The translations under genes and the position numbers were made by a program. This document shows positions 23,148-23,791 of a stretch of 23,791 nucleotides of DNA, piece by piece. Where the stretch lies: NCBI GenBank assembly GCA_964373925.1, contig CAYJWS010000011.1, positions 1 through 23,791 of the forward strand. Direction: 5' to 3'. The stretch's first letter is position 1; the number at the start of each line of letters is the position of its first letter. A model generated the notes under the pieces. It had not been told where the DNA came from, made no database searches, and worked only from the letters and a program-made list of their open reading frames with translations. This stretch comes from CAYJWS01 sp964373925. Its GTDB lineage: Bacteria > Patescibacteriota > Patescibacteriia > Buchananbacterales > GWA2-38-13.

Positions 23148-23624
23148 TCACTTCAACATACACTCTGGCTTTCCCTGTTCAGCGATCCAGCGCCGATAGG
23201 GACACGTGGCGATTGAGGAACAGATCCTTGCTTCTCCGGTTTGTGCCATGAGATGACATGGCTGTCCCAGATACTTCACCCGTTGTACGTGTTTGGATAG
23301 AACGTCAGCTTCGTGATTCGCATTGAAGTCCTGCGTGTGGGCCGCCACTGCGTAGTGACAAGAGATAGGATCGTCAACCAAAAACGGGATATCAGCGACC
23401 TTCTCTCCATGCATCGAAAGCTCCGTCGTTCCTTCTTCGACCATGAACTTCAGACGTGCTTGGAAGACGATCGGCTTGTAGCCACTACTCTGGATCATGG
23501 TTTGCTGTTCAAGCTGGTCGAGAAAGCGCTCTCGGTGGAGTTTGATCTTTCCTGGATCGGATTGTCCCGTTTTTTTCCTTTCCTTTCTTTTCCACTTGTG
23601 GCGGTCCTTATGTGTTTGGGCCAT
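23148..23624 (-). CDS. Orphan 158-residue protein with Cys-rich C-terminus
   Basis: 158 residues, not recognised. N-terminal 20 residues are extremely basic (HKDRHKWKRKERKK), suggesting nucleic-acid contact or a disordered tail. The centre is mixed alpha/beta (KPIVFQARLKFMVEEGTTEL, MHGEKVADIPFLVDDPISCH). The C-terminal 40 residues carry C123, C135, C141, C155 (QPCHLMAQTGEARICSSIAT, then CPYRRWIAEQGKPEC), a plausible metal site. A consensus-like promoter (23697-23725), a G-rich SD-like tract about eight bases before ATG and an intrinsic terminator make it a self-contained cassette, in the style of the Gam and zinc-ribbon units. It looks GC-richer than its neighbours, so horizontal origin is likely. 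Confidence 0.7.
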   Translation of the reverse strand: MAQTHKDRHKWKRKERKKTGQSDPGKIKLHRERFLDQLEQQTMIQSSGYKPIVFQARLKFMVEEGTTELSMHGEKVADIPFLVDDPISCHYAVAAHTQDFNANHEADVLSKHVQRVKYLGQPCHLMAQTGEARICSSIATCPYRRWIAEQGKPECMLK

Positions 23625-23696
23625 TTAGCACCACCCCCCTTCGAGTTTAGAATGTACAGCTTTCAATATCTAGGCACCTTGCCAAAATTTAGCTCT

Positions 23697-23725
23697 ATCC
23701 TAACATAATTACATTAATATGTCAA
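23697..23725 (-). promoter_or_regulatory. Sigma70-type promoter of the 158-aa cassette
   Basis: On the minus strand a perfect TTGACA (23720-23725), exactly 17 bases, TAGGAT (23697-23702). The leader of about 65 bases includes a small inverted repeat GGCAAGGTGCC (23673-23683). Confidence 0.65.
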
Positions 23726-23791
23726 GAAGCGGCTTTTTGGGCATCCCTACCCTGTTGGAACAGGACTAAGTGTTTTCTGCAGATACGTTAG

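Noticed and set aside
1..23791. Alternative genetic code (UGA as glycine)
   Set aside because: Long genes contain no internal TGA, and lemA and the 8816 gene stop at TGA where the proteins are complete.

Overview
The window looks like a chromosomal piece of a Candidate Phyla Radiation (Patescibacteria, Parcubacteria-type) genome, probably from a metagenome scaffold because it contains a 100-base run of N (1364-1463). The organism call is an inference. It rests on a very large secreted beta-helix protein, a lemA/htpX pair, four-helix-bundle (23S rRNA intervening-sequence type) proteins, a short two-helix membrane protein of a type I associate with these bacteria, AT-rich spacers and many genes without Shine-Dalgarno (SD) sites. 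No long ORF has internal TGA, and lemA and the four-helix-bundle gene end in TGA, so the code appears standard. This argues against Gracilibacteria/Absconditabacteria.

Layout. Positions 1-220 hold the start of a four-helix-bundle gene (minus), followed by a spacer with one complete MITE-like element and the end of another. Positions 723-7323 (minus) encode a huge secreted right-handed beta-helix protein interrupted by the N gap. A small membrane-anchored protein (7405, plus) is divergent from it. A plus-strand block follows: lemA, a four-helix-bundle gene that looks inserted between its neighbours, htpX (M48 protease) and a clpC-type unfoldase. It is bracketed by an 88-bp inverted repeat (7907-7994 and 12933-13020). 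A membrane-anchored beta-propeller protein and radA complete the plus-strand genes. A DUF3105 protein and recG lie on the minus strand.

From about 19.4 kb the character changes. The minus strand carries small genes of more foreign style: a Mu Gam-like DNA-end-binding protein, two zinc-ribbon proteins, and further on a 158-aa orphan. They have strong SD sites or G-rich tracts, recognisable sigma70-like promoters and intrinsic terminators, and look GC-richer by eye. They surround a tRNA-Arg gene (21641-21712). Fragments matching the 3' half of that tRNA recur in the same orientation at 19423, 20336, 21452 and 21549, all on the 3' side of the tRNA, as expected for a tRNA-targeted island. No integrase is visible. 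A two-helix membrane protein and a VOC/glyoxalase-fold protein lie between the tRNA and the last cassette.

How the genes fit together: lemA, htpX and clpC suggest envelope and protein quality control; radA and recG serve recombination and repair; the giant protein, the propeller and DUF3105 proteins are envelope or surface factors. The most interesting parts are the possible tRNA-Arg island with its Gam-like gene and cassette-like units, the four-helix-bundle gene bounded by inverted repeats, and two MITE-like families with good terminal inverted repeats.
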